Positions 10,765 to 20,738 of a stretch of DNA of 64,000 nt are shown in pieces (position 1 is the first letter of the stretch; each line of letters opens with the position of its first letter). The stretch comes from Vulcanisaeta sp. JCM 16161 (GTDB taxonomy: Archaea; Thermoproteota; Thermoprotei; Thermoproteales; Thermocladiaceae). The translations under genes were made by a program, and so were the position numbers. The notes beneath the pieces were generated by a model, which worked only from the letters and a program-made list of their open reading frames with translations, had not been told where the DNA came from and made no database searches. The DNA is taken from NCBI RefSeq assembly GCF_001316285.1, contig NZ_BBDO01000005.1, positions 181,016-245,015 of the forward strand, written 5' to 3'.

Positions 10765-11592
10765 GTGAACACGTCTAATGTGGAAATATTCATACACCCA
10801 ACATGCAGTACCTGCCATACATTAATTAAGCTATTAAAGCAGTGGGGCTACCTGGATAAGGTTAAGGTAGTGGATACGTCTAAAGACCCGTACACGGCAA
10901 TGGAGAGGGGGGTTAGGTCTGTGCCGAGTATATTCATCAACGGCGAGTTGGTGTTTGCCGGCATAGTCGATTTCAAGAGGCTTAAGGCAATACTTGATGG
11001 TGAGTACACAGGTAATAAGTTCGAGGGCGACCTGAAGGAACTTGAGGAGAGATTCTTTAGGGGTGTCCTTGATAGTGTTGCGACTGCGCTGTGGTTATAC
11101 GTTAATGAGGACTGCAATGCCTTCCTCAGGGATAGGGATTTCACGATGGCAATAATGAACATATCCATATATAGTAATCGTGATGAGGTCTACAATGAGC
11201 TACGCAAGTACTTAAGCAATCCAAGCACGTGTAGGGATGCCATAAAGAGTAGGGAGGATAGGTTCCTAACGGTGATAACAAAGAACTTCGCTAGGGAGGT
11301 ATTCTGGTTGCATAACAAGTTCCTGGGTTGGAACGAGGTCTCGAAGGTATATAGTAAGGAGGTCATTGCCCACTGGATGATTATACGAAGCGCCCTTGGT
11401 AGGGTTGGCCTTAGGGCATACCCAATTAGTAATGAGAGGTTTAGGGAGAAGGTTGAGAGGGTTTATGACTTCATGAGTCGGAACTTTGATGAGTACATGA
11501 GGCAGGTCGTTGAAGAGCAAACAAAAATATTCAGCGATTCGGAGTATGTTGAGGTTATTGATAATGTGATGAAAAGCATAAAGGGCACCTAA
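10765..11592 (+). CDS. Thioredoxin/glutaredoxin-like protein with extra C-terminal domain
   Basis: The first 85 residues form a thioredoxin fold with the redox motif CSTC and the cis-proline region SVPSIFINGE. The remaining 190 residues are helical, contain two further cysteines (NEDCNAF and STCRD) and match no family I know. A leaderless start is likely at the GTG at 10765, because TTTAAAAATA lies about 28 nt upstream; an upstream GTG at 10744 is possible. It is probably a cytoplasmic disulfide oxidoreductase. The substrate cannot be told. Confidence 0.7.
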   Translation: MNTSNVEIFIHPTCSTCHTLIKLLKQWGYLDKVKVVDTSKDPYTAMERGVRSVPSIFINGELVFAGIVDFKRLKAILDGEYTGNKFEGDLKELEERFFRGVLDSVATALWLYVNEDCNAFLRDRDFTMAIMNISIYSNRDEVYNELRKYLSNPSTCRDAIKSREDRFLTVITKNFAREVFWLHNKFLGWNEVSKVYSKEVIAHWMIIRSALGRVGLRAYPISNERFREKVERVYDFMSRNFDEYMRQVVEEQTKIFSDSEYVEVIDNVMKSIKGT

Positions 11593-11610
11593 CCCAAATT
11601 TATAGGAGCA

Positions 11611-13323
11611 ATGGATAGGGTAGTAATACTTGACGGCTATACCGACGAACCCGCTGGACTTGGAGTACCGCCTTACCTAGATGTTTATCCACGCTATATT
11701 GCCGGGGCTGTGTGGAGTGTCGATAAGTCAATAGATGTTAAGTACTTCACCATAGACAAAGTCAGGGCTAACTGGGCGGAATTCATTAAGATCGCCAACG
11801 AAGCCCGTATACTCATTGTTGTGGCAGGCATTGTAACGCCGGGCAAGTACCTCGGTGGTGAGCCGATAAGGCTTGAGGAAATTGAGAGGATTGCGAACAT
11901 GGTTACTGGACCCATAAAGATCCTTGGTGGTCCAGTGGCTCGGTTCGGCTATGGTTCGGCGGGCGGCACAGTGGCAATTCCAAGGAGTAGGTTTCGGAGG
12001 TATTACGACCTAGTGGTTACGGGTGACGTGGACCTGGTGGTCTATGAGTTGCTGAGGAATAATTACCAATTATCGAAGGTCTCGCCAGCCTGGTACACAT
12101 TGACTATGGATTAATCAACAAATTCGCAGTGCTGGGCTCACGCATAGTTACGCAGCATCCTAATTACGGTAGGAACCTAATCATTGAGCTTGAGACCTAT
12201 AAGTCCTGCCCAAGGTATATCTCGGGTGGTTGTTCCTTTTGCGCTACGGTTAGGTACGGCCCGGTTAAGTATAGGGATGCTAAGGCCATTGTTGCGGAGG
12301 TTGAGGCATTATATAGTATTGGGGTTAGGCACTTCAGGCTTGGTAGGCAGGCCGACTTCTACACTTACATGGCTCACGACACAGGTAAGCTGGAATTTCC
12401 AAGGCCTAACCCAGGGGCTATTGAGGAATTACTCGTTGGCATTAGGAACGTGGCACCTGAATTGGAGACCCTGCACATCGACAATGTTAATCCAGGCACC
12501 ATTTATCACTGGCCCAGGGAGAGTATTGAGGTTACGAAGATATTGATGAAGTACCACACGCCCGGTGACGTGGCTGCAATGGGTATAGAGACTGCTGACC
12601 CTAGGGTTGTCAAATTGAATACCTAAAGGTGATGCCTGATGAGGCTTACTTCGCGGTTAAGACGATTAGTGAGTTGGGTAGGGTTAGGGGGTGGAATGGA
12701 ATGCCTGAGTTACTTCCTGGCATTAACTTTATCATTGGCTTGCCCGGCGAGACCAAGGAGACCTTTAGGCTAAACATTGAATTCTTAAGGAGGTTGCTTA
12801 ATGATGATGTTTGGGTTAGGAGGGTTAACATTAGGCAGGTCCTTGTGCTACCACCGACACCGCTGTGGAATCAAGCCGATGAGATTAGGCAATTACTGAA
12901 GGTTCACAGGAAGTACTTCCTAGCCTTCAAGTACTGGGTTAGGAGGTATTTCGACCATGAGATGCTCAGGAGGGTTGTGCCAAAGGGCACAATACTAAGG
13001 AGGGTATTCACAGAGGCTCATTATGGAAATGGGACATACGCAAGGCAGGTAGGTTCATATCCGCTGTTAATTTACATACCCGCCAAGATAGAGCTTGGAA
13101 GGTGGATCGACGTTGCCGTGTCTGAGCATGGCTTTAGATCAGTGATAGGCGTGCCATACCCAGTGAATGTTAATGAGGCGCCAAAACGATTACTTAAGTA
13201 TGTCCCAACATGAGCAGGGACGTACTTAATAGGATAATTGCCTCAAGGCCTATACGAAGTTATGAGCAGTTAAGGAGCATAGTTAATAACAATTACGAAT
13301 TAAGTAAATACTTAACATTATGA
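11611..13323 (+). CDS. B12-binding-like radical SAM protein, three frameshifts
   Basis: Archaeal radical SAM enzyme of unknown reaction. The first 165 residues resemble a cobalamin-binding Rossmann domain (LDGYTDEPAGLG, KILGGPVARFG). The SAM domain follows, with an unusual CPRYISGGCSFC cluster motif (Cx7CxxC). Later motifs MGIETADPRVV and FIIGLPGET fit the TIM barrel. Breaks near 12115, 12622 and 13208 are each repaired by one base. The last one adds a tail with a helix-hairpin-helix-like YVPxMSRDVLNRIIASRP, as in related archaeal enzymes. A Shine-Dalgarno-like AGGAG precedes the ATG. Confidence 0.75.
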
Positions 13324-13335
13324 GTATTTCTATTA

Positions 13336-13360
13336 ATTTTTATTTTTATTTTTATTTTTA
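13336..13360 (+). terminator. T-rich terminator
   Basis: Four tandem TTTTTA-type runs follow 12 nt after the end of the radical SAM gene. Crenarchaeal transcription ends on such U-rich tracts without a hairpin. Confidence 0.55.
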
Positions 13361-13406
13361 TCATTCAATAAATATAAACGCCTTAAAATTAAGGTAAAAT
13401 TAAGAA

Positions 13407-13801
13407 ATGCGTGAGGAGACAGAGCAATGGTTGAAGGAGGCAATTAAGGAGCTTGAATTAGCACGGCATCTTCTTGAAATGGGTTACCTTAATTATGCGG
13501 CATTCCACTCGCACCAAGCCGCGGAGAAGGCTTTGAAAGCATTAATAATCGAGAAGCTAAGGGTATTACCGCCAAGGACCCATAATTTATTAGAATTAGC
13601 TGATAGGTTAAGGAGCAGCGGTGTACTTATTGATGAGGTATTTGATGATTTAAGGGACTTAAATCCTCATTATCTGGTTTCTCGCTATCCTGATGCCGCC
13701 AATGGAGTGCAAGCGAGGTTTACTCAAGGAGGGAGGCTGAACATTGCGTTGAGGCCGCCTCTCGGGTGGTTGAATGGGTGAGGAAATCATTAATGAATTA
13801 A
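13407..13801 (+). CDS. HEPN domain protein, toxin-antitoxin partner (one frameshift)
   Basis: Small helical HEPN protein of about 131 residues. The family core is AAFHSHQAAEKALKALI followed by RTHNLLELADRL. One base added near 13708 gives the normal C-terminus (SEVYSREEAEHCVEAAS), which overlaps the start of the nucleotidyltransferase gene by 28 nt. HEPN/MNT pairs act as toxin-antitoxin modules in which the MNT protein AMPylates the HEPN RNase. A TATA-like CTTAAAATT lies about 24 nt upstream. Confidence 0.85.
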
Positions 13802-14202
13802 GGAAATACGTCAGATGCTTGGTCGAGCATGGTTACAGGATAAACTCAGCCGTATTATTTGGGTCACGTGCGAGGGGTGACTGGCTAATTAATAGTGACG
13901 TTGACCTACTAATCATAATACCAGGTTCGGAGAAGAGTTTCCTTGATAGGGTACGTGACTTCATGGCCTGTTGGGACTTAGGGCTAGCCCTTGAGGTATT
14001 TCCATACACGCTTGATGAGGTTAAGAGACTAATGAATAGAGGCTCGATCTCGCTGTATGATGCCCTGGACTACGGTATTGTGATATATGATGATGGGACC
14101 TTTGAGAAATTGAGAGAAATCTTCAAGAGGGCGATCAACGAGGGTATAATAAGGAGGGTGAATGGTTGGTGGACAATACCTGAGAAACCATTAATGGAGT
14201 AG
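13774..14202 (+). CDS. MNT-type minimal nucleotidyltransferase (antitoxin)
   Basis: Partner of the preceding HEPN gene. The nucleotidyltransferase signature is GSRARGDW (30-37) followed by SDVDLLI with D42 and D44 as metal ligands. At 142 residues it is somewhat longer than the smallest MNT proteins. The start ATG lies inside the HEPN gene, so the two are translationally coupled. Confidence 0.85.
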   Translation: MGEEIINELRKYVRCLVEHGYRINSAVLFGSRARGDWLINSDVDLLIIIPGSEKSFLDRVRDFMACWDLGLALEVFPYTLDEVKRLMNRGSISLYDALDYGIVIYDDGTFEKLREIFKRAINEGIIRRVNGWWTIPEKPLME

Positions 14203-14262
14203 ATAAGAACGAGTATTTTAAGTGAACAGCCAGAACAAAAAAAAGCTCGCCAAAATGGTAGA

Positions 14263-15228
14263 ATGGTGATTCGCATGAGCTCTCTACCAAACTGGAGGGT
14301 AGGTGCAGCGGTAGTAACGATGGTGCTAGCCTTGGCCATGGCCATTGTATTGATAATATATGGAACAAACCCAATAAGTATTTACAATTCATTAACATCG
14401 ACCTACTCCTTCAGCGTTATCGCGAACTTCAGTAATGGAAATATCAACCAAACAATGATGCAGGAAATGATAAAGAACACGTTTAGCAGCGCCCTGAGGG
14501 GGTTCATTACTTTAGCCAAACCACCATACCCAATAATTAATGTCAAGCCCTTTGAAAATACACTAGTCACGTTCCAATTACCCAACGGCTATGAATATAA
14601 ATACGCATCAATTATAGTTCATGAGGGCGGGCTATACGTGTACTTATGGAATAATGCTAACGACTATAAGCTGTATGCCGTTGTAAGACGCCCGATGGCC
14701 AGTGTGAAGGTGGAAATTATCTATCCACGTGAAGGGAACTTCACGCCAGTGGGCATATTCAAGATTGAGAAGTTCATGGTACCATTGCCTGGCTTAAGCA
14801 GCGCTAATGACCCAGAGGTGTATTTTGAGCAATACTCAGCGGTTTGGTACATCGGCGGTGCCGTTGCCGCTAACACCACTGCCGCTGGCTGGTTCTTCAT
14901 AAACCCTGGAGTGTCTGTTGAGAGTATAATAGACGATGGAAACGCGCAGCCAGGCTTTGGGTATGCGTTATGCACAACAAATGCGCCAGGGACTAATTAT
15001 GGCGTTGGTTCAATCGCTGCCCAGACTCAAACCGACGCGGGCTACGCATTTTATGATTGTGGGATTACCGTTGTATTAAGTAATTGGCCCTGGGTTGGTA
15101 TGGACGCTTACGGCCATGTTTATTACCCAACGTCATTCCCTGGCGCTAAGTCCGTGGAGGCGGCATGTATATGCGCCGGTGCGTCATTCTACTTTGAGTT
15201 ACCGCCGCCCTTACCTGGAGAGGGGTAA
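14263..15228 (+). CDS. Secreted or membrane-anchored hypothetical protein
   Basis: One uninterrupted frame of 321 residues. A strong N-terminal membrane helix (about 11-33) precedes a long outer domain rich in Tyr, Asn, Gly and Ala with repeated aromatic motifs (YSAVWYIGGAV, CTTNAPG). Four cysteines occur in two pairs, probably disulfides. The style resembles the secreted proteins at 16907-18619 and 62658-64000. No enzymatic motif is seen; an S-layer-associated or secreted protein is a guess. Confidence 0.6.
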   Translation: MVIRMSSLPNWRVGAAVVTMVLALAMAIVLIIYGTNPISIYNSLTSTYSFSVIANFSNGNINQTMMQEMIKNTFSSALRGFITLAKPPYPIINVKPFENTLVTFQLPNGYEYKYASIIVHEGGLYVYLWNNANDYKLYAVVRRPMASVKVEIIYPREGNFTPVGIFKIEKFMVPLPGLSSANDPEVYFEQYSAVWYIGGAVAANTTAAGWFFINPGVSVESIIDDGNAQPGFGYALCTTNAPGTNYGVGSIAAQTQTDAGYAFYDCGITVVLSNWPWVGMDAYGHVYYPTSFPGAKSVEAACICAGASFYFELPPPLPGEG

Positions 15229-15272
15229 TCATTATTACTCTACATTGTTGTTAAAAACGTTGTTACGGACTT

Positions 15273-15797
15273 TTAAGGCACTTCAAACGTAATGCTTTCA
15301 TAATTACCAACCTTAAGGCCCTTCCTCACGATTAGCCTCAGGATGTTTCCACCACCCATTACCGAGCCCTCCCCAGCAAATTCATACTCAATAATCCTGA
15401 AACCCGGCGGGAAGAGCCAGACAATCTCATAATCATACTCGGCAACCTCCTCCTCATAATAATCCTCATACTTGTTAATACCTTTCCTTAAATTGCCCTT
15501 GAAGTATATGTAAAACTCTAGGTAGGGCCTATCAAAGGAGCCCCTAAAGCCGAGACTAATATCAATAACCCTGGCCCTAACGATCTCGCCATTAATCTTA
15601 ATAGTCTCCTCATCCAGGAAGCCCTGCATATTCCCCATGACAGTCCTCAACTCATTAAGCAATCCCTCCCTATTCCTCAGTAGGTCCCTGTAGTAATGAT
15701 CCTTATCCAGGTACTCAAAAATGAGGTTCTCCCACACACCGCCATCAACCCCCATCGTGAATATGCCCTCGGCATGTATTGGCACCGGCTCGCTCAT
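15273..15797 (-). CDS. Hypothetical protein, 174 aa
   Basis: Not recognised. The frame is intact, rich in Glu, Tyr and Gly, and beta-strand rich in its second half (EIVWLFPPGFRII). No signal peptide or cysteines are present. It stands between a secreted protein and a coiled-coil membrane protein, convergent with the first and divergent from the second. Confidence 0.5.
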   Translation of the reverse strand: MSEPVPIHAEGIFTMGVDGGVWENLIFEYLDKDHYYRDLLRNREGLLNELRTVMGNMQGFLDEETIKINGEIVRARVIDISLGFRGSFDRPYLEFYIYFKGNLRKGINKYEDYYEEEVAEYDYEIVWLFPPGFRIIEYEFAGEGSVMGGGNILRLIVRKGLKVGNYESITFEVP

Positions 15798-15870
15798 TAA
15801 GGGTTAAGATGCGTTTAGATTCAAAAGTGTTGCTTGAGGGCATGATAGGTTTATTAAGGATTTGTTAGTA

Positions 15871-16416
15871 ATGGTTATTGTGGATGAGCTTATTTATGTA
15901 ATTGGTCTGTTGGTTACGATAATAGCCTACCTGGCCTCATTCACGTATTGGCTGGGTAGGAAGTTTGAGGGCATTGATTGGAGGTTTAGGGATTTGGAGG
16001 AGAAATTGAGCAATAGGATTAAGGAGGTAGAGACTAGGGTAGTGGGCTTGGAGAATAGGATGAATAATTTAGAGAGTGGGCTTAAGTCAGCGGTTGTTAA
16101 TGTTAATTCACTCCTTATTGAGTACATGGGGCTTAAGGGCTTGTTCTCGCAGGATGAGGTTAGGGTATTGACTAACGAGGTTAGTAGGGTTATTGGTATG
16201 GTTAGGGCTAACCCAATTAGTAAGGAGGAGCTCGAGTTCATCAAGTCCGTGTTCTCCAAGGACCCTGAACAGATGAGCATTGAGGAGCTTGAGAGGGTTA
16301 TCGAGATTGCAAAGCGTTGGTGGTGGGAGGACAACTCCGAAATAGCCTTCAAGGTATTTCAAGTGGCCAGCATAGTGAGGGCATACAAACTATACGGAAG
16401 GAAGAAGCAACAATGA
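15871..16416 (+). CDS. Single-pass membrane protein with coiled coil
   Basis: An N-terminal membrane helix (VIGLLVTIIAYLASFTYWLG) is followed by about 45 residues of heptad-like coiled coil (LEEKLSNRIKEVETRV) and a helical C-terminal domain. About 181 residues from the ATG at 15871; TTG 15862 and GTG 15880 are other possible starts. Similar proteins are common in Thermoproteales and have no known function. Confidence 0.6.
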   Translation: MVIVDELIYVIGLLVTIIAYLASFTYWLGRKFEGIDWRFRDLEEKLSNRIKEVETRVVGLENRMNNLESGLKSAVVNVNSLLIEYMGLKGLFSQDEVRVLTNEVSRVIGMVRANPISKEELEFIKSVFSKDPEQMSIEELERVIEIAKRWWWEDNSEIAFKVFQVASIVRAYKLYGRKKQQ

Positions 16417-16550
16417 TGAGAACACATATTTACTTAATCGATTAGTTAGAACGACCTTAGCTTACCAAAAGAGGATAGGATACATGGAAGTGGAGTTTCA
16501 TAAATTTAAGTACTGAAACTACGTACGTATTAGTACCCTCGGACATTTAG

Positions 16551-16733
16551 CAGCTGGATCCCTCGAAACCTGGTGGATGGCCGCCCCTGTACGAGACTAT
16601 TAACGCCACGGCCGGCGTCGCAAATATCGGCGACCCCTCGTCTGGTAATTACATATGTAATTACATGCCTCCGATCGGCGTCACGGTCGATGTATACACT
16701 ACAAACGTAGTAGTCCTTCAGGCGAACACCTAG
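16551..16733 (+). pseudogene. C-terminal remnant of a secreted-protein gene
   Basis: The roughly 490-bp gap after 16416 holds one coding-like relic. A frame without a start codon runs 60 codons to a TAG at 16731, with a secreted-protein composition (YETINATAGVANIG, then YMPPIGVTVDVYTTNVVV). It probably is the tail of a lost paralogue of the secreted genes nearby. The rest of the gap is AT-rich spacer. Confidence 0.35.
16645..16664. repeat. Perfect 20-bp palindrome
   Basis: GTAATTACAT followed by its exact reverse complement, inside the coding-like relic. It could be a binding site or a chance product of low-complexity codons. Confidence 0.3.
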
Positions 16734-16906
16734 GTTTTATATTAAATTAAGTTTATTTCGTTTACAAATATAGATTAAATATAAATTTTATATGATAGGC
16801 TCGTAGAATCCTACGCTATATTATTTAGTTTATCAATGTATTACATGTCATAAATCTTACAATAGATCGAGCCGATATATATATATTAGTTAAATTTGAG
16901 TTACCT

Positions 16907-18619
16907 ATGCCAAAGATAATGAAAAGAGGAATAATGTATTTAGTGCCCATCCTCGTCATGATCTCCGTAATATCCCTAATGGTACGTTACTTAGTATGGG
17001 CATACCCACTACACCGTACATGACAGTAACGGTCTTAACCCCGCAAAACAGGACCGTGGCAAACGCGTACGTCCAGGTCTTCGCGTTACTACCACCTGGT
17101 CATAGGAGGTCATTGATGGAGGTTTGGAATGGCACTACCAACTCGCTTGGGCAGGCCTACGTGCCGTTAAGCAATATAGCCCCAATAGCCAGGGAGTGGG
17201 TTGAGGAGGCTTCGGTAATGCCGGTGTTGGTCTGGAGGTGGTAGTGACCTATGTTAATGGGACGACGCTATACTCGAGATTCTACTTCATAACGTATAAC
17301 CCCAAGGACCTACTCAACACGGCATCATTGGCAATACCATTCCTAAACTATAGGACCATAAGTATAAGGCTTGAAAGGCTAGGAAGCATCAATATAAACA
17401 ACGGGATAACCTTAAACATACCAACACCACCAGGACCGCCAGGCTACCCATTCTGCCAGTGGAATCTCGTTTGGAGTATGCAGACGAACACAACGTATAT
17501 ACCGCTCATATTTGCCGTGGACCAATACACCAGCAACACAAACTTTGACGGTACTGTTAACGCTGGTGTTGCGCAATCGCAATCAACAACGCTATACTTC
17601 TACGCATCAGTTGCCACAGAAACCACAGAACTCATATATGAAATTGGTGGCCAATCATTCTATCAATCCTTTAGTTATAGTTACACCGGTGATGGGTTCA
17701 ATTATGAGTGGCCTATAGCCGCTGTTTATGTACAGGGTACACTGGGCACGGCAGAGTTTGTGGACTCATGTAACTCTAATTATCATGCCTATGAGGCCTA
17801 CGTACAAAGCGCAAATTTAAATGCGCTCTATACGACGCATGAGGTCGGTACGCAATACGTGAGTAATGCGTTGAATACTCTGAACCAATACGTAGGTATA
17901 GTTACAGTACCCTTCGATGAGTTTGATCTATCATCCTCTGGACAGGAATATGAGTATAGTTATCTATACATGCAGGAGTACTCACAGGACTATCCATTCC
18001 TCTACGCAATACCTGTCGGTGCCATAATTGACCTACTAGATCCTGAGCTCATACCATTCAGTCTAGGTATAGAGGCCTCGCTGTTTGCTGAGGTGCAGAC
18101 GCAGTGACGAGCGTTACATATAGCCTTATTGCGATTATCGATAATCAAAATACGTTTATTTATGGCGATTTATTAGGGATTGGCGCTAATGTCCAGTATC
18201 AGTATAACGGTCAAACCTTCTACCCAGTACTGAGCGGCTTCTACGTCGAGCCGCCGGGTAGTTACTCCACATCGACAAACATCGTTGCCTGGGGTCCCAG
18301 CAGTGTTTCGGCGCCCGAGTGCTTACCTCCGCCGACAATTACCTACGATATAAATGTCTATATCGATAATTCCCCACTGCTGGTGCCTGGAGGTACGATT
18401 ACGTATTACGTTTATAACGAGGTTAATGGGCAATTGGTCACCTCGGGCACCATTAATGCGCCCTTCCACCAAACGGCTCAGTTAAGTATATCATTATCGC
18501 CGGGTCAGTACGAAATTGAGTTTTACTATAATGGTTATACGACGCAGAGTGGTACAATTACGTTCTATTCCTCGGGACCCGCGATTGTGTATACTAACGT
18601 GCAGGCAACACCCTGTTAA
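16907..18619 (+). CDS. Large secreted protein, three frameshifts
   Basis: Four reading segments join into one protein of about 571 residues when one base is added near 16985, 17222 and 18100. The N-terminus has a basic stretch and a hydrophobic signal (IMYLVPILVMISVISL). A beta-rich domain of the carboxypeptidase-regulatory type seems likely at the start (TVTVLTPQNRTVANAYV), then a Tyr, Asn and Thr rich body, and an Ig-like C-terminal domain (YDINVYIDNSPLLVPGG). No catalytic motif is seen. Such proteins are typical of the Thermoproteales cell surface. Confidence 0.6.
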
Positions 18620-18655
18620 TTGATAAGTGGGCAATTGAATTTTAAAGGGTTAAAA

Positions 18656-19303
18656 TCATGCTATATGTAGTGATTCTATGTAGTTCGTTACTCCCGTTAG
18701 TATCATCCCTATGGCGAGCGCGGCTATTATCAGGCTCATGAACCTGCCAAGGACCTTAAGCGTGTTACTACCCAACCTCTTCAATAGTGGTTGTGAGAAC
18801 CTAATCACCACGTACGTGAATGCCGAGCTCAGGAGCGCCGCTACTATAACCTCGTAAATGGGGTATAGTGCCGAGAATAGTATTAACTCCGTGATCGTGC
18901 CCGGCCCAACAAGTAACGGCGTCACTATTGGCACTAGCACGAACTCCTCGGGCTCCTTAACGGCACCAACAGCCCTGGGACCGCCGGCCATTAGGGTTTC
19001 CATGGCAATGCCCATGAGGAGTACGCCGCCTGCTATTCTAAAGGCGTCTAGGTTTACGCCGAAGGCCTGTAGTATGTACCTGCCGCCGACCGCGAATATC
19101 ACCATTAGTAGGGGTACGCTAATACCGACTAGTTGGTAGACCCTCCTTAGTTGTTCCTGTTCCATGTTTATTATGTATATAGATAGTGTTGGTATTGCAC
19201 CTATTGGGTTGAGTATTGCTATTAATTGACCCGTCATGTTTAGAATGTCTATTAGGCTCCAGGCACTGTTAATTAACGCGTAATAACTATAATAACCTTT
19301 CAC
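18656..19303 (-). CDS. MarC family integral membrane protein
   Basis: Polytopic protein of the MarC/NAAT family (about six membrane helices, 215 residues). Family motifs are ILNPIGAIPTLSIY near the start and VPIVTPLLVGPGTITELI in the middle. Bacterial MarC has no agreed function and some archaeal members were proposed as small neutral amino acid transporters. The frame is intact. The 3' end converges with the secreted gene on the other strand. Confidence 0.85.
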   Translation of the reverse strand: MKGYYSYYALINSAWSLIDILNMTGQLIAILNPIGAIPTLSIYIINMEQEQLRRVYQLVGISVPLLMVIFAVGGRYILQAFGVNLDAFRIAGGVLLMGIAMETLMAGGPRAVGAVKEPEEFVLVPIVTPLLVGPGTITELILFSALYPIYEVIVAALLSSAFTYVVIRFSQPLLKRLGSNTLKVLGRFMSLIIAALAIGMILTGVTNYIESLHIA

Positions 19304-19410
19304 TCAATTATTGATTATCATCACATGCTCAGTGGGGGGCAAGTGGCTCATTGATCACCGGTAATATTAATGCATAAAAAAACCTACTTATAGTCCTTAC
19401 GGTGTTAAGT

Positions 19411-19467
19411 GGTTGGTGATGATGAATTGGGAACCGACCAGTGACGATGGGTATCCTAACTGATTAA
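19411..19467 (+). ncRNA. Candidate C/D box guide sRNA
   Basis: In order: C box GTGATGA (19416-19422), an 11-nt guide, D' variant CCGA, a 4-nt spacer, C' variant TGACGA, a 12-nt guide TGGGTATCCTAA, and D box CTGA (19460-19463). The spacing is that of archaeal 2'-O-methylation guides. A TATA-like ACTTATAG lies about 25 nt before the predicted 5' end. A 14-codon ORF overlaps but seems too short. The D' and C' boxes are imperfect, so this is a candidate. Confidence 0.5.
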
Positions 19468-19537
19468 GGTCATTCAGCAAGGATAGCATTCTTCATTTTT
19501 ATCAAGCCGGTCCGTACTCATCATTTAAGGGCAAGAC

Positions 19538-20685
19538 CTACTTCTCACCGTATTTCTTCCTTAAAATCTTTGCGGCCTCGGTCATTGAACGCACCTTGGC
19601 AAAGGCTATCCTCCTCTCAAACTTCCTGTACATGCCAGGTGCAAAACCACAGTCTGGGTTTAGCCACACCCTACTTGGATCGAGGACCTTTAGAACTCTC
19701 TCAACTCTCTGCACGACGATTTGCGGATCCTCAACCTGCGGATTTCTAACATCAATAACCCCAAGCCCAAGCTCCTTATCGCTGCAGATCCTTCGCAAAG
19801 ACTGCCGGGTCACCACTGCCTGGCTTGCGTACTCAAGTACGTACTGCCTAACCTTTATATCATAGACCTCGGGCGCGAGTCTCTCAAAGCCTATGCCGTA
19901 GAATGGTGAGTCTGGGTTTGGCCATCTATCCATGTGCATCCCTATCCTCACGCCATCGATTCCCTTAATAGTCTCGTTTATTAGGTCCCTGGCTAGATAG
20001 AGTTCATTCTTGAAGCCCCTGTACTTCTGCCCGTGTATTGCCTCAATGACCTTCCTATACCTGTCCGGCTCGTTCTCCTTGGCCTCGACTAAGTCGCCGA
20101 GCATGGGTTCATCAAGTTGTATGAAGTCTACGCCAGCGTCCCTGAGCCTAATTATTTCCTGCCTAAGCACCTTTATGTAGTCCTGGGCAAGGTCCTCAGG
20201 CTGTGGGTATACCTGCTTGAGTACTTTGCGTCCCAGGTCTCCCACATGATTAGGTATGGGCTTGGTAACGTGACCTTAATCCTCTTACTAGTGACTGACC
20301 TGGTGAACCTGAACTCGTCAAGGGCTATCACGGCATCCCTAATCTGCTCAACAGCCACGGCCCTCCAGTAGGTTAGTTGCGCCTTGTATTGTTTCATTAT
20401 TTCTATTGCTCTTGGATTTATATCAGTAACGTAGATCAGCTTAAAGCCAGGTATCTTCTGGCCAACGAACGCCACGAAGCTAGTCCTCCTCTGCTCCCCA
20501 TCAGTTATAACATCCAGACCAGCCAACTCCTCCTCCTTAACGGTCAGCTTAACAGCGTCATCAAGGTATTCATCAAGCTCCTCCTTGCTTATTTCACCCC
20601 TATTGAATTTATCGAAGGCTTCTATTAACCATTTAGGCCTTGGAAAACTACCAACCACTGATGTTATGAAGGTTTCCTCGGGCAT
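19538..20685 (-). CDS. metE: Core (short) cobalamin-independent-type methionine synthase MetE, one frameshift
   Basis: About 383 residues corresponding to the C-terminal catalytic barrel of MetE; the N-terminal half of bacterial MetE is absent. Visible features are SVVGSFPRP, ITDGEQRR, DFIQLDEP, the His in GMHMDRW and the zinc Cys in LNPDCGF. Short archaeal MetE enzymes accept methyl groups from methylcobalamin or corrinoid proteins, which fits the cobalamin genes in this window. The break near 20230 needs one base. A TATA box is 25 nt before the ATG, so it is leaderless. Confidence 0.85.
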
Positions 20686-20705
20686 TATCAGTTGGCTCTA
20701 GAGTT

Positions 20706-20715
20706 TATTTATAAA
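20706..20715 (-). promoter_or_regulatory. TATA box of metE
   Basis: TTTATAAATA on the minus strand, centred about 25 nt upstream of the ATG at 20685; no room for a leader with a ribosome binding site. Confidence 0.6.
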
Positions 20716-20738
20716 TTATTTCCTGTAACAGATTAATT

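Noticed and set aside
13324..13365. Tandem TTTTTA repeats as a possible CRISPR or origin repeat
   Set aside because: Only four imperfect short units directly after a gene; a transcription terminator explains them.
19320..19345. Minus-strand GTGATGA near 19322 as another C/D box RNA
   Set aside because: No D, D' or C' box follows at a workable distance.
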